A stretch of 13,621 bases of DNA from an uncultured Clostridium sp. (GTDB taxonomy: Bacteria > Bacillota > Clostridia > Clostridiales > Clostridiaceae). The notes under the pieces were generated by a model. It did no database searches. It was not told where the DNA came from and saw nothing but the letters and a program-made list of their open reading frames with translations. This document shows, one piece after another, positions 1-7,457 of the stretch; position 1 is the first letter of the stretch; the number at the start of each line of letters is the position of its first letter. Position numbers and translations under genes: made by a program. The stretch covers positions 1-13,621 of the forward strand of contig CAKVEW010000057.1 of assembly GCA_934746015.1 (NCBI GenBank). The letters are read 5' to 3'.

Positions 1-75
1 ACTGGCAGACGCACAGGACTTAAAATCCTGCGATGCTAACACATCGTACCGGTTCGATTCCGGTCTTCGGCACCA
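1..75 (+). tRNA. tRNA-Leu (UAA), 5' end cut by window edge
   Basis: This is the 3' part of a class II tRNA. The anticodon stem CAGGA/TCCTG encloses the loop CTTAAAA, giving anticodon UAA, which reads UUA. A long variable arm (GATG, six-base loop, CATC), a T arm with TTCGATT, the acceptor strand CTTCGGC, discriminator A and an encoded CCA follow. The missing 5' end would be about 11-12 bases, judged from the complete Leu gene at 245-331, which is almost identical outside the variable arm and one acceptor pair. Confidence 0.95.
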
Positions 76-80
76 AATAT

Positions 81-156
<76 letters not shown>

Positions 157-162
157 AAACAT

Positions 163-239
163 GGCGGAATAGCTCAGCTGGCTAGAGCACTCGGTTCATA
201 CCCGAGGTGTCGTAGGTTCAAGTCCTATTTCCGCTACCA
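163..239 (+). tRNA. elongator tRNA-Met (CAU)
   Basis: The acceptor GGCGGAA pairs with TTCCGCT (a G:U at the first position), and the anticodon loop TTCATAC gives CAU. CCA is encoded. CAU can also mark the tRNA-Ile2 that TilS modifies, but the 5' body (GGCGG, TAGCTCAGCTGGCTAGAGC, GGTTCATACCCG) resembles the B. subtilis elongator tRNA-Met rather than its tRNA-Ile2, which as I recall has a CTCATAA loop and a GGACC-type acceptor. Elongator Met is therefore preferred. Confidence 0.92.
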
Positions 240-244
240 TATAA

Positions 245-331
245 GCTGAAGTGGCGGAACAGGCAGACGCACAGGACTTAAAATCCTGCGGTAGCGATAC
301 CGTACCGGTTCGATTCCGGTCTTCAGCACCA
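245..331 (+). tRNA. tRNA-Leu (UAA), second copy
   Basis: A complete class II tRNA: acceptor GCTGAAG/CTTCAGC, anticodon loop CTTAAAA (UAA), variable arm GGTA-GCGA-TACC, discriminator A and encoded CCA. It matches the partial Leu gene at 1-75 except at one D-region base, in the variable arm and at one acceptor position. It is the last gene of the operon; the terminator hairpin begins at its final base. Confidence 0.97.
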
Positions 332-363
332 AAGCACTTAAGTTAAACTTAAGTGCTTTTTTT
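331..363 (+). terminator. intrinsic terminator of the tRNA operon
   Basis: A perfect 12-bp stem AAAGCACTTAAG / CTTAAGTGCTTT with a TTAAA loop is followed by a run of T. It starts at the last base of the second tRNA-Leu and ends the tRNA transcript. Confidence 0.92.
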
Positions 364-477
364 ATTTTCTAGGAATTACCCTATGAATAGTTTTTACAAA
401 TCCCTTTACTTCAGTATAGGAGGAGATGGATATTGTATTTTGTAGACTTAGATTTTAAGAGGTATCAAATAATTTTC

Positions 478-503
478 ATAATTCCGAGCGTGTGAGGAAT
501 TAT
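478..503 (+). repeat. hairpin with GAGCGTGTGA loop
   Basis: Arms ATAATTCC and GGAATTAT (8 bp) close a 10-base loop GAGCGTGTGA. The loop begins and ends with GA, so it could form tandem sheared G:A pairs around a hexaloop. The larger hairpin 20 bases downstream has a loop of the same design. Confidence 0.6.
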
Positions 504-523
504 TTAATTTAGGTATAAGAAAG

Positions 524-584
524 AAAAATATAATGCTAGTGTGACTTGGAGTTTGCGAGGTCACAGATAGCATTATATTTTTTT
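524..584 (+). terminator. large hairpin with T tail, terminator-like
   Basis: The outer stem pairs AAAAATATAATGCTA (524-538) with TAGCATTATATTTTT (568-582). After a small internal asymmetry, TGTGAC (540-545) pairs with GTCACA (560-565). The loop contains GAGTTTGCGA. A T-rich tail follows directly, so an intrinsic terminator is the simplest reading. It stands 184 bases after the tRNA terminator and does not close any recognised gene, so it may end a small RNA or act as backup. Confidence 0.55.
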
Positions 585-730
585 CTTCAAAAGTTAAGTA
601 ATACTGACAAATTTATTTTAAAAATGAGGATGATATATAATATAAAAGCTTAGTATTTAGAAGTTTATGTATGAAGAATCATATTAAAATAAGGAAATTT
701 ACATATTATTGTACTACGAAAAAAAAACAA

Positions 731-774
731 TGATACATCTTGCGACACATATTTTTTTTATAAGGTGCTATAAT
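731..774 (+). promoter_or_regulatory. putative Spo0A-activated promoter of spoIIE
   Basis: A perfect TATAAT (769-774) is preceded by TTGCGA (740-745) at a 23-bp spacing, too long for an ordinary sigma-A promoter. TGCGACA (741-747), read on the other strand, is TGTCGCA, matching six of seven bases of the Spo0A box TGTCGAA. A weaker box, TGATACA (731-737, 4/7), lies exactly 10 bp upstream in the same orientation. The B. subtilis spoIIE and spoIIG promoters share this plan: overlong spacer and 0A boxes near the -35 region. Transcription would start near 781, about 30 bases before the spoIIE start codon. Confidence 0.6.
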
Positions 775-798
775 CTAAATTACATTTTATGGAAATAT

Positions 799-805
799 GG
801 AGGGG
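799..805 (+). promoter_or_regulatory. ribosome binding site fixing the spoIIE start
   Basis: GGAGGGG stands five bases before the ATG at 811. No comparable site precedes the in-frame codons upstream, which overlap the promoter. Confidence 0.85.
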
Positions 806-810
806 AAAAA

Positions 811-3189
811 ATGCAATATGGTGTTAATATATCAACTTATAAGAGAGTAGATAACAAGAAAAAAAAGGAATTAAAGGTTCAAGGGACACCCTTTAGGTTG
901 ATTATATCTCTTGCAATGGGATTTTTACTAAGTAGAGTGTTGCTATCAGCAACTATAGATATGGGCATAGCACCTTTTGGTATTGCATATCTTATAGGAA
1001 TAAAAAGAGAAAGTGGTACAAGAACCTTATTAGCTCTTATGGGAACTATAGTAGGATATATATCTATATCATCTAGTTTAGAAGGTGCTGTTAGTTATTC
1101 TGTAGCATCTGTACTAATAATAGGATATATGGAAGTTTGCAATAAGTTAGAAATAAAAAGAAGGGATTATGTTACCTTTTTCTTAGTTTTTTCTGTATTT
1201 ATTATATATAACATCATTATTAATAAGCCAATAGGAGTTAACATAGTATTTTCAATGTTAAAGGTTTTAAGTATAGTACCAGTTAAATATATGATAAACT
1301 ATGCTTTGAACTGTATAGATGAGATAGAAAGTAATTATTTATTCTCAACAGAAGAAATAATTAGTATAGGGATATTAATTTGCTTAGTAATTGCAGGAAT
1401 AGGAAGTTTGACTATATTTAATATAGAAATTAGAAATGTGCTAGCACTAACTGCAATTGCTATTTTTGCATATATAGGTGGATCTGGAATAGGGGCTGCC
1501 ATAGGAGTCTCAATGGGATTTATTATAGGAATAACTAATGGGGATATTGTAAATGCAATAACATTGTATAGTTTATGTGGATTAATAATTGGAGTGTTTA
1601 AAGATGTTGGTAGAATTTTTGCTGCTTTATCCTATGGTGTTATTTATTTTATAGTATGGATGTATTCAAGTTCTTTTAATATATATGGTGGAATAGAAGT
1701 ATTATTTTCAGCTATAGTATTGGTTTCTATTCCAAAGACTTTTATAGAAAGTGTTAGTAGGGAGTTTAACCAAGAGAAAAAAGTAGAAGTTATTAATGAT
1801 ATTCATTTAAATGGAATAAAGGGAGAATTTATAGATAGGTTAAGTTCTATGAAGTCAATTTTATCAAATTTATCAGCATCTATATTAAATTTAGGTGAAA
1901 ATGATATTTTATCTTTAAATAATAAAGGAACTGCAATGGTGGAAAGTTTAGCTGATAGAGTTTGTTATAATTGTGAGCTTAGACAAAGATGCTGGGATAG
2001 GAATCTACATTCAACTTTTGAAGGATTTATTGAATTAATAAGTAGCTGTGAAAATAATGATATGTATATTCCAAAGGCTTTAGAAAAGAAGTGTGTTAAA
2101 ACTAGAAGTTTAATGAAAAATGCTCAAGAAATAGTTAATAATTATGCTGTGAATGAAGCATTAAAAACAAGGCTTAGCGAAGGTAGGAACATTATAGCAA
2201 AGCATATTAATAATATATCTAATACCATGGAGGGGATGATAAGAGATTTTGAGAAGGATATTTCTATTTGTTTTGAGATAGATAAAATATTAAGAAAGGC
2301 TTTTAATAGAAGTAAAATTGATTATTCAGATGTTTTTTCTTATTTAGATAGACATGGAAGAATGAAAATAAAAGTTTCAACTACTAATCCAGAAGATGAA
2401 AGGTATTGCACTAAAATGATATTACCTATAATTAATACCTTAGTTAAGGTTCCTGTATCGTTATCAAAGGAAGGAACAAGAATAAATCCTGATACTGGAG
2501 AATGTACTGTAATAATAGAAGAAACACCTAAGTATCATATGACTTCTTATGCCGCTATTAAAGCTAAGGATGGGGAGTCTTGTATTGGAGATAGTTATAG
2601 TTTCTCTAAGACTAGTGATGGAACTTATATAAATATAATTAGTGATGGAATGGGTTCAGGACCTGAGGCAGGAATGGAAAGTGGGTTAGCAGTAGGATTG
2701 ATAGAAAAATTCATAGAAAATGGATTTAGTGAAAAAACAGCAATTGATACTGTTAATTCAATAATGTCCATGAAGTTCAATGAAGATGAGAAATTTACAA
2801 CAATGGACTTAAATATAGTAGATTTATACACTGGTGATTCTGAATTTATAAAAATAGGGGGAGTTGTGAGTTTTATAAAAAGGGGTAAAGATATAAAAGT
2901 AATTAAGTCCAACAGTCTGCCTTTTGGAATATTAGATTCTGTAGATGCAACAACAGAAAAATTTAAATTAAAGCATGGGGATATTATAGTTTCAATTAGT
3001 GATGGAGTATTAGATATAGATAAAAATAATATAGGCAGTTACTCTTGGCTTGAAGAATACCTAGAATATTCAGATACCAATCCATCGGCCTTATCTAGAG
3101 ATATACTTGAAAAGGCAATGGTTTTAAGCGGTGGGAAGGTTAAAGATGATATGACGGTATTAGTTTCTAAAATATATTCAGTATATTAG
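811..3189 (+). CDS. spoIIE: stage II sporulation protein E (SpoIIE), PP2C phosphatase
   Basis: SpoIIE is a membrane serine phosphatase. It dephosphorylates the anti-anti-sigma factor SpoIIAA, which frees sigma-F in the forespore, and it also works at the polar division septum. The product has 792 residues, close to the roughly 800-830 usual for the family. Residues about 25-320 are a run of hydrophobic segments, the multi-pass membrane domain. A central region carries Cys385, Cys388 and Cys394 (VCYNC...RCW), a cysteine pattern I associate with clostridial SpoIIE. The C-terminal PP2C domain shows SDGMGSGPEA (metal-binding Asp612), SDGVLD (Asp731) and KDDMTVLV (Asp779-780). The ATG at 811 was chosen for its GGAGGGG site. 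The gene is monocistronic: its own Spo0A-type promoter lies upstream and a terminator downstream. In B. subtilis spoIIE is likewise upstream of tilS-hprT-ftsH, but with yabS and yabT between, which are absent here. Confidence 0.96.
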   Translation: MQYGVNISTYKRVDNKKKKELKVQGTPFRLIISLAMGFLLSRVLLSATIDMGIAPFGIAYLIGIKRESGTRTLLALMGTIVGYISISSSLEGAVSYSVASVLIIGYMEVCNKLEIKRRDYVTFFLVFSVFIIYNIIINKPIGVNIVFSMLKVLSIVPVKYMINYALNCIDEIESNYLFSTEEIISIGILICLVIAGIGSLTIFNIEIRNVLALTAIAIFAYIGGSGIGAAIGVSMGFIIGITNGDIVNAITLYSLCGLIIGVFKDVGRIFAALSYGVIYFIVWMYSSSFNIYGGIEVLFSAIVLVSIPKTFIESVSREFNQEKKVEVINDIHLNGIKGEFIDRLSSMKSILSNLSASILNLGENDILSLNNKGTAMVESLADRVCYNCELRQRCWDRNLHSTFEGFIELISSCENNDMYIPKALEKKCVKTRSLMKNAQEIVNNYAVNEALKTRLSEGRNIIAKHINNISNTMEGMIRDFEKDISICFEIDKILRKAFNRSKIDYSDVFSYLDRHGRMKIKVSTTNPEDERYCTKMILPIINTLVKVPVSLSKEGTRINPDTGECTVIIEETPKYHMTSYAAIKAKDGESCIGDSYSFSKTSDGTYINIISDGMGSGPEAGMESGLAVGLIEKFIENGFSEKTAIDTVNSIMSMKFNEDEKFTTMDLNIVDLYTGDSEFIKIGGVVSFIKRGKDIKVIKSNSLPFGILDSVDATTEKFKLKHGDIIVSISDGVLDIDKNNIGSYSWLEEYLEYSDTNPSALSRDILEKAMVLSGGKVKDDMTVLVSKIYSVY

Positions 3190-3217
3190 AAATGTTTTAT
3201 ATCAAAAATATTATTGT

Positions 3218-3251
3218 GGAGCTGTTTTAAGACGGCTCCTGATTATTTTTT
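3218..3251 (+). terminator. intrinsic terminator after spoIIE
   Basis: GGAGCTG (3218-3224) pairs with CGGCTCC (3233-3239), including one G:U pair, around an eight-base loop. A T-rich tail follows. It separates spoIIE from the tilS cluster. Confidence 0.85.
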
Positions 3252-3346
3252 ATTAATTATTTTACATTTTAAAAAGAGAATATTGTATGAGGTTAAATTA
3301 TATATTTTATATTACAATATTGTAAAAAAATAGTTAAGAAATTTTA

Positions 3347-3375
3347 TTTACAGATAACTTTCTTAAGGTTATTAT
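3347..3375 (+). promoter_or_regulatory. putative sigma-A promoter of tilS-hpt-ftsH
   Basis: TTTACA (3347-3352) and TATTAT (3370-3375) are separated by 17 bp, five of six consensus bases in each. The start would be about 30 bases before the tilS GTG. The surroundings are very AT-rich, so other -10 choices (TATAGT, 3373-3378) are possible. Confidence 0.45.
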
Positions 3376-3412
3376 AGTATATATTAAAATAATTTTACTA
3401 AGGAGTATTGTT

Positions 3413-4801
3413 GTGATAAACAAAGTAAAGGCTTTTGTAATAGAAAATAATCTAATAGAAAATGGGGATAGAGTTTTAGTGGCTTTATCTGGTGGTCCTG
3501 ATTCTGTTTGTTTATTAAATATCCTTTTTGAACTTAGAAAGGATTTTAATATTGAAATTGCAGCAGCACATGTAAATCATATGCTTAGGGGAGATGAAGC
3601 CTTTAAAGATGAGGAATATGCAAGGGATATATGCAATAGTCTAAATATAGATTTCTTTTCTGAGAGGATAGATATAAACAAAATATCTAAAGAAAGAAGT
3701 ATATCTCATGAATTAGCAGGAAGAGAAGAAAGATATAAGTTCTTTCATTTAATAAGTAAAAAAAATGGGTACAATAAGATTGCTATTGCTCACAATTCAA
3801 ATGATCAGGCTGAAACTGTTCTTATGAATATGATGAGAGGATCTGGAATTGAAGGGCTTTGTGGAATTAGAAGTAAAAGAGAAGGGGGAATAATAAGACC
3901 TATTCTTTGTTTATCTAGGGAAGAAATAGAGTATTATTGTAATATTAATAATTTAAATCCTAGGATAGATAAAAGTAATTTGGAGAAGGTATATAATAGA
4001 AATAAAGTAAGACTAGATATTCTTCCTTATATGAAGAATAATTTTAATAAAGATATAATAGAAACAATAAATAGAATGGCAAGTTTATTACAAATAGATA
4101 ATGACTTTATTGAAAAAGAGTGTAATAATTATTATAAAAAGTTTTGCACTAATAATGGAGAAGAGTTAATTATATCTAAATCAGCTTTTTCTATTGAAAA
4201 AGCTATTTTAACTAGGCTTATAAAAAAAGCATTTATAGATTTTACAGGTAAGCACACTAATTTTGAAATGAAACATATTCATGAAGTAATATTACTAGCA
4301 AGTAAGGATACTAACAAAAAAATAAATATTCCTAACGGCGTAATAGCTGAAAATATATATGGAGATATATATTTAAGATTTAAGGAAATTAAAAAGGATG
4401 AATTTCAAGAAATTACATTAAATAAAAGTGAATTAGAAGGTAATTATATTGATTTTGGTAATTATATTATAAGTTTTGATATAATAGAAGATAAAAAAAG
4501 TATAGAATTTTCTAATAATGTATTAATAAAATTTTTTGATTATGATAAGATAAAAGAAAGGCTAATAATTAGAAAAAGATTAAATGGAGACAGAATTATT
4601 CCTCTAGGAATGAAAGGTAGTAAAAAGGTAAAGGATATTTTTATTGATTTAAAACTACCTATAGAAGAAAGAGATAAAGTTCCTGTCTTATGCTTTGATA
4701 ATGAAATAGCGTGGTTAGTAGGATATAAAGTTTCTGAAAGCTTTAAAATAACTAAAGATACAAAAAGAATTATAAAAATTACATTTGCTAGAAAGGAATA
4801 A
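3413..4801 (+). CDS. tilS: tRNA(Ile)-lysidine synthetase TilS
   Basis: TilS uses ATP and lysine to turn the wobble cytidine of the CAU-anticodon tRNA-Ile2 into lysidine, changing both charging (Met to Ile) and decoding (AUG to AUA). The 462-residue protein has the N-type PP-loop SGGPDS at residues 26-31, followed by the HVNHMLRG and AHNSNDQAETVLMNMMRG motifs of the ATPase domain (to about residue 205). A less conserved middle part is followed by the C-terminal TilS domain (about 385-455, with RKRLNGDRI and KKVKDIFID). The start is GTG, chosen because AGGAG at 3401-3405 lies seven bases upstream. It heads the tilS-hpt-ftsH cluster, an order also seen in B. subtilis; hpt begins four bases after its stop. 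No tRNA-Ile2 gene is in this window. Confidence 0.96.
   Translation: MINKVKAFVIENNLIENGDRVLVALSGGPDSVCLLNILFELRKDFNIEIAAAHVNHMLRGDEAFKDEEYARDICNSLNIDFFSERIDINKISKERSISHELAGREERYKFFHLISKKNGYNKIAIAHNSNDQAETVLMNMMRGSGIEGLCGIRSKREGGIIRPILCLSREEIEYYCNINNLNPRIDKSNLEKVYNRNKVRLDILPYMKNNFNKDIIETINRMASLLQIDNDFIEKECNNYYKKFCTNNGEELIISKSAFSIEKAILTRLIKKAFIDFTGKHTNFEMKHIHEVILLASKDTNKKINIPNGVIAENIYGDIYLRFKEIKKDEFQEITLNKSELEGNYIDFGNYIISFDIIEDKKSIEFSNNVLIKFFDYDKIKERLIIRKRLNGDRIIPLGMKGSKKVKDIFIDLKLPIEERDKVPVLCFDNEIAWLVGYKVSESFKITKDTKRIIKITFARKE
4792..4797 (+). promoter_or_regulatory. ribosome binding site fixing the hpt start
   Basis: AAAGGA inside the last codons of tilS stands eight bases before the ATG at 4806. 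An alternative in-frame TTG at 4785 would overlap tilS and lacks a good site. Confidence 0.7.
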
Positions 4802-4805
4802 GAAT

Positions 4806-5345
4806 ATGATAAAAGACATAAAAGAAGTATTGCTTACAGAAGATCAAATCTTAAATAGGGTAAAGGAAATAGGTAAAGCTATAAGCAAGGATTATGATGG
4901 TAAAGATTTAATGGTAGTAGGAATTTTAAAGGGTTCTGTTATATTTGCTTCTGAGCTTATAAAAAATATTTCTATACCATGTGAAATAGATTTTATGGCT
5001 GTATCTAGCTATGGAAATTCTACTGAAACATCAGGAGTAGTTAGAATACTAAAGGATTTAGATCATGGTATTGAAGGCAAGGATATAATAATTGTAGAAG
5101 ATATAATAGACAGTGGAGTCACTTTAGACTACTTATTAAAATATTTAAAGGCTAGGAAAGCAAATAGCATAGAAATAGTTACATTACTAACAAAACCATC
5201 TAGAAGAATGGTAGACCTAAATGTAAAATACTGTGGATTTGAAGTTCCGGATGAGTTTTTGGTAGGATATGGATTAGACTATGCTGAAAAATATAGAAAC
5301 TTACCATATGTAGGAATATTAAAAGAAGAAGTATATAAAAAATAA
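4806..5345 (+). CDS. hpt: hypoxanthine phosphoribosyltransferase
   Basis: This purine salvage enzyme joins hypoxanthine (and usually guanine) to PRPP, giving IMP or GMP, in the cytoplasm. The 179-residue length matches the bacterial family (about 180). Visible motifs are the LKG loop (residues 41-43), SSYG (67-70), the PRPP-binding signature VEDIIDSGVTL (97-107) and the C-terminal VGYGLDYAEKYRNLPYVGIL block that contacts the purine. The ATG at 4806 is preferred for its ribosome site and family length. The four-base gap to tilS implies translational coupling; ftsH follows after 56 bases. That gap contains TATAAT (5358-5363) but no convincing -35, so a separate ftsH promoter is possible but unsupported. 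Confidence 0.96.
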   Translation: MIKDIKEVLLTEDQILNRVKEIGKAISKDYDGKDLMVVGILKGSVIFASELIKNISIPCEIDFMAVSSYGNSTETSGVVRILKDLDHGIEGKDIIIVEDIIDSGVTLDYLLKYLKARKANSIEIVTLLTKPSRRMVDLNVKYCGFEVPDEFLVGYGLDYAEKYRNLPYVGILKEEVYKK

Positions 5346-5401
5346 AATGAAATATAGTATAATAGTGCAATATAATAAACTAGAAGAAAGGGGGGCCTTG
5401 A

Positions 5402-7204
5402 ATGAAAAAATATTCAAGTGCAACAGTATGGATATTTGTAATTTTGATATTATTCTTTTCTGCAACATTTTTGTGGAATAGTGGCAAAATGGCAGATGAG
5501 ATATCATACAGTGATTTTCAACAAAAATGGATAGGAAATGAGATAGAAAGTATTATGGTTCAACCTGATAAGATGCTTATATCAGGAAAGACAAGGGACA
5601 ATAAGCAGTTTAATACATATGCACCAGAAGAAATGGTGCAAATGTTAATGTCTGAAAACCCAAAAGATGATATAAAGGTGGATTTTAAACAACCATCAAA
5701 TAGTAGTCTTTGGATAAGTATAATTCCAACAATAATGATTTTGGTGTTAGTATTCGTATTCTTCTTTATGATGACACAACAATCTCAAGGTGGCGGAAGT
5801 GGAAGAGGTGTTATGAACTTTGGAAAAAGTAGAGCTAAAATAATGCCTCCAGATGCAAAAAGAGTTACCTTTGATGATGTTGCAGGTGCCGATGAAGAAA
5901 AACAAGAATTAGAAGAAATTGTAGATTTCTTAAAACAACCATCAAAATATACTCAGATGGGAGCAAGAATACCTAAAGGGGTGCTATTAGTAGGACCTCC
6001 TGGAACAGGTAAAACATTACTTGCTAAAGCTATAGCAGGTGAAGCAGGAGTTCCATTCTATAGTATATCAGGTTCTGATTTCGTTGAAATGTTTGTTGGT
6101 GTAGGTGCATCAAGAGTTAGAGATTTATTTGAACAAGCTAAAAAGAGTGCACCATCATTAGTATTTATAGATGAAATAGATGCTGTTGGTAGACAAAGAG
6201 GAGCTGGACTTGGTGGCGGACACGATGAAAGAGAACAAACTCTAAATCAATTACTAGTTGAAATGGATGGATTTGGAGCTAATGAAGGAATCATAATGAT
6301 TGCTGCAACTAATAGACCAGATATTCTTGATCCAGCTTTATTAAGACCTGGTAGATTTGATAGACAAATAGTTGTTGGTGCTCCAGATGTTAAGGGAAGA
6401 GAAGAAATTCTTAAAGTTCATACTAAGAAGAAACCTTTAGCAGAAGATGTAGATTTAAAAGTATTAGCTAAGAGAACTCCAGGATTTAGTGGAGCTGATA
6501 TAGAAAACTTAGCTAATGAAGCAGCTTTATTAGCAGTTAGAAGAAGTGAAAAATTAATAGGAATGCAGGAATTTGAAGAAGCTATAACAAGAGTAATAGC
6601 TGGGCCTGAAAAGAAGAGTAGAGTTATGAGTGAACATGATAAAAAACTTACAGCTTATCATGAAGGCGGTCACGCTGTAGTTATGAATCTTCTAGAACAT
6701 GCAGATCCTGTTCATGAAATAAGTATAATACCAAGAGGTATGGCAGGCGGATACACTATGCACTTACCTAATGAAGATAGATCATATACTTCAAAAGAAA
6801 AATTGAAGGATGAAATGGTTGGATTATTAGGAGGAAGAGTAGCTGAAAAGCTTATTTTATCTGATATTTCTACAGGAGCTAAAAATGATATAGATAGAGC
6901 AAGTGCTATTGCTAGAGCTATGGTAATGGAATATGGTATGAGCGAAAAGCTTGGAACCATATCTTATAGCTCAGATAATAATGAAGTTTTCTTAGGAAAA
7001 AATCTAGGACATGGAAGAAACTTTAGTGAAGAAGTTGGATCAGAAATAGATAAGGAAGTTAAGAGATTTATAGATGAGGCTTATAACAGAGCTGAAACAT
7101 TGTTAAGTCAAAATATAAATAAACTTCATGCAGTAGCAGCAGCTTTATTAGAAAAAGAAAAAATTGACGGTGAAGAATTCCAAAGAATATTTAATGAAAA
7201 CTAA
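5402..7204 (+). CDS. ftsH: ATP-dependent zinc metalloprotease FtsH
   Basis: FtsH is a membrane-anchored hexameric AAA+ protease that extracts and degrades misassembled membrane proteins and some regulators. In B. subtilis it is also needed for efficient sporulation. The 600-residue protein has two membrane helices (about 8-25 and 103-124) flanking a small extracytoplasmic domain. The AAA module carries Walker A GPPGTGKT (198-205), pore loop MFVG (230-233), Walker B with Asp257 and Glu258, and the second region of homology with arginine fingers Arg315 and Arg318. The protease domain has HEGGH (420-424) and the GAKND aspartate (about 496) as the third zinc ligand. HEGGH instead of the common HEAGH keeps the HExxH core. 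The start is supported by AAAGGGGGG six bases upstream. It ends the tilS-hpt-ftsH cluster, with a terminator just downstream. Confidence 0.98.
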   Translation: MKKYSSATVWIFVILILFFSATFLWNSGKMADEISYSDFQQKWIGNEIESIMVQPDKMLISGKTRDNKQFNTYAPEEMVQMLMSENPKDDIKVDFKQPSNSSLWISIIPTIMILVLVFVFFFMMTQQSQGGGSGRGVMNFGKSRAKIMPPDAKRVTFDDVAGADEEKQELEEIVDFLKQPSKYTQMGARIPKGVLLVGPPGTGKTLLAKAIAGEAGVPFYSISGSDFVEMFVGVGASRVRDLFEQAKKSAPSLVFIDEIDAVGRQRGAGLGGGHDEREQTLNQLLVEMDGFGANEGIIMIAATNRPDILDPALLRPGRFDRQIVVGAPDVKGREEILKVHTKKKPLAEDVDLKVLAKRTPGFSGADIENLANEAALLAVRRSEKLIGMQEFEEAITRVIAGPEKKSRVMSEHDKKLTAYHEGGHAVVMNLLEHADPVHEISIIPRGMAGGYTMHLPNEDRSYTSKEKLKDEMVGLLGGRVAEKLILSDISTGAKNDIDRASAIARAMVMEYGMSEKLGTISYSSDNNEVFLGKNLGHGRNFSEEVGSEIDKEVKRFIDEAYNRAETLLSQNINKLHAVAAALLEKEKIDGEEFQRIFNEN

Positions 7205-7213
7205 ATAAATTAA

Positions 7214-7250
7214 AATAAGGAGTTGTGTTTAACAACTCCTTATTAAATTT
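7214..7250 (+). terminator. intrinsic terminator after ftsH
   Basis: A perfect 13-bp stem AATAAGGAGTTGT / ACAACTCCTTATT with a GTTTA loop starts 10 bases after the ftsH stop. The T tail is interrupted (AAATTTTA), so termination may be incomplete, but the stem is strong. Confidence 0.75.
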
Positions 7251-7365
7251 TATGGGATTAATTTATATAGAACGTAATATATTAATTTTAGAAGTGTGTA
7301 TAAAAATATTAGAAATAATGCAAATAGGAATATTACGAATTATATCGCATAGAAAATATTAAATG

Positions 7366-7407
7366 TTCGACATTTTAGTTTTAATATTAAAGATTAAGTG
7401 GTATAAT
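7366..7407 (+). promoter_or_regulatory. fhs promoter with adjacent perfect 0A box
   Basis: An extended -10, TGGTATAAT (7399-7407), is preceded at 17 bp by a weak -35, TTTTAA (7379-7384). Just upstream, TTCGACA (7366-7372) is an exact reverse-strand Spo0A box (TGTCGAA). It sits within the dyad AAATGT-TCG-ACATTT (7361-7375). The promoter is fairly well supported; control by Spo0A is inference. Confidence 0.5.
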
Positions 7408-7443
7408 TTATGTAAATAATAAGAGTTAAATAAGCATTTAAAT

Positions 7444-7448
7444 AGGAG
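7444..7448 (+). promoter_or_regulatory. ribosome binding site choosing the fhs ATG
   Basis: AGGAG lies nine bases before the ATG at 7458 but only three before the in-frame GTG at 7452, so the ATG is preferred. Confidence 0.65.
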
Positions 7449-7457
7449 TGTGTGAAT

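Larger units (their letters stand above)
364..810. other. long intergenic region with hairpins and the spoIIE promoter
   Basis: No convincing protein gene lies in these 447 bases. They hold a weak promoter-like pair (TTTACA 393-398, TATAGG 415-420), a strong Shine-Dalgarno sequence AGGAGGA (418-424) before a 20-codon open frame (433-495, TTG start), an 8-bp hairpin (478-503), a large hairpin with a T tail (524-584), then AT-rich sequence and the Spo0A-type promoter of spoIIE at 731-774. The frame of SpoIIE stays open upstream to about 709, but this part overlaps the promoter and has no ribosome site. Confidence 0.7.

Noticed and set aside
163..239. The second CAU tRNA as tRNA-Ile2, the TilS substrate, which would make a neat link with tilS.
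   Set aside because: Its acceptor, D arm and TTCATAC loop resemble elongator tRNA-Met, not tRNA-Ile2.
604..641. CTGACA and TATAAT as another promoter upstream of spoIIE.
   Set aside because: The spacing is 26 bp, too long even for a Spo0A-type promoter, and the only 0A-box-like match there is poor.
709..810. Extending SpoIIE by 34 residues to an upstream in-frame codon.
   Set aside because: The extension overlaps the 0A boxes and TATAAT, has no ribosome site, and the ATG at 811 has GGAGGGG at the right distance.
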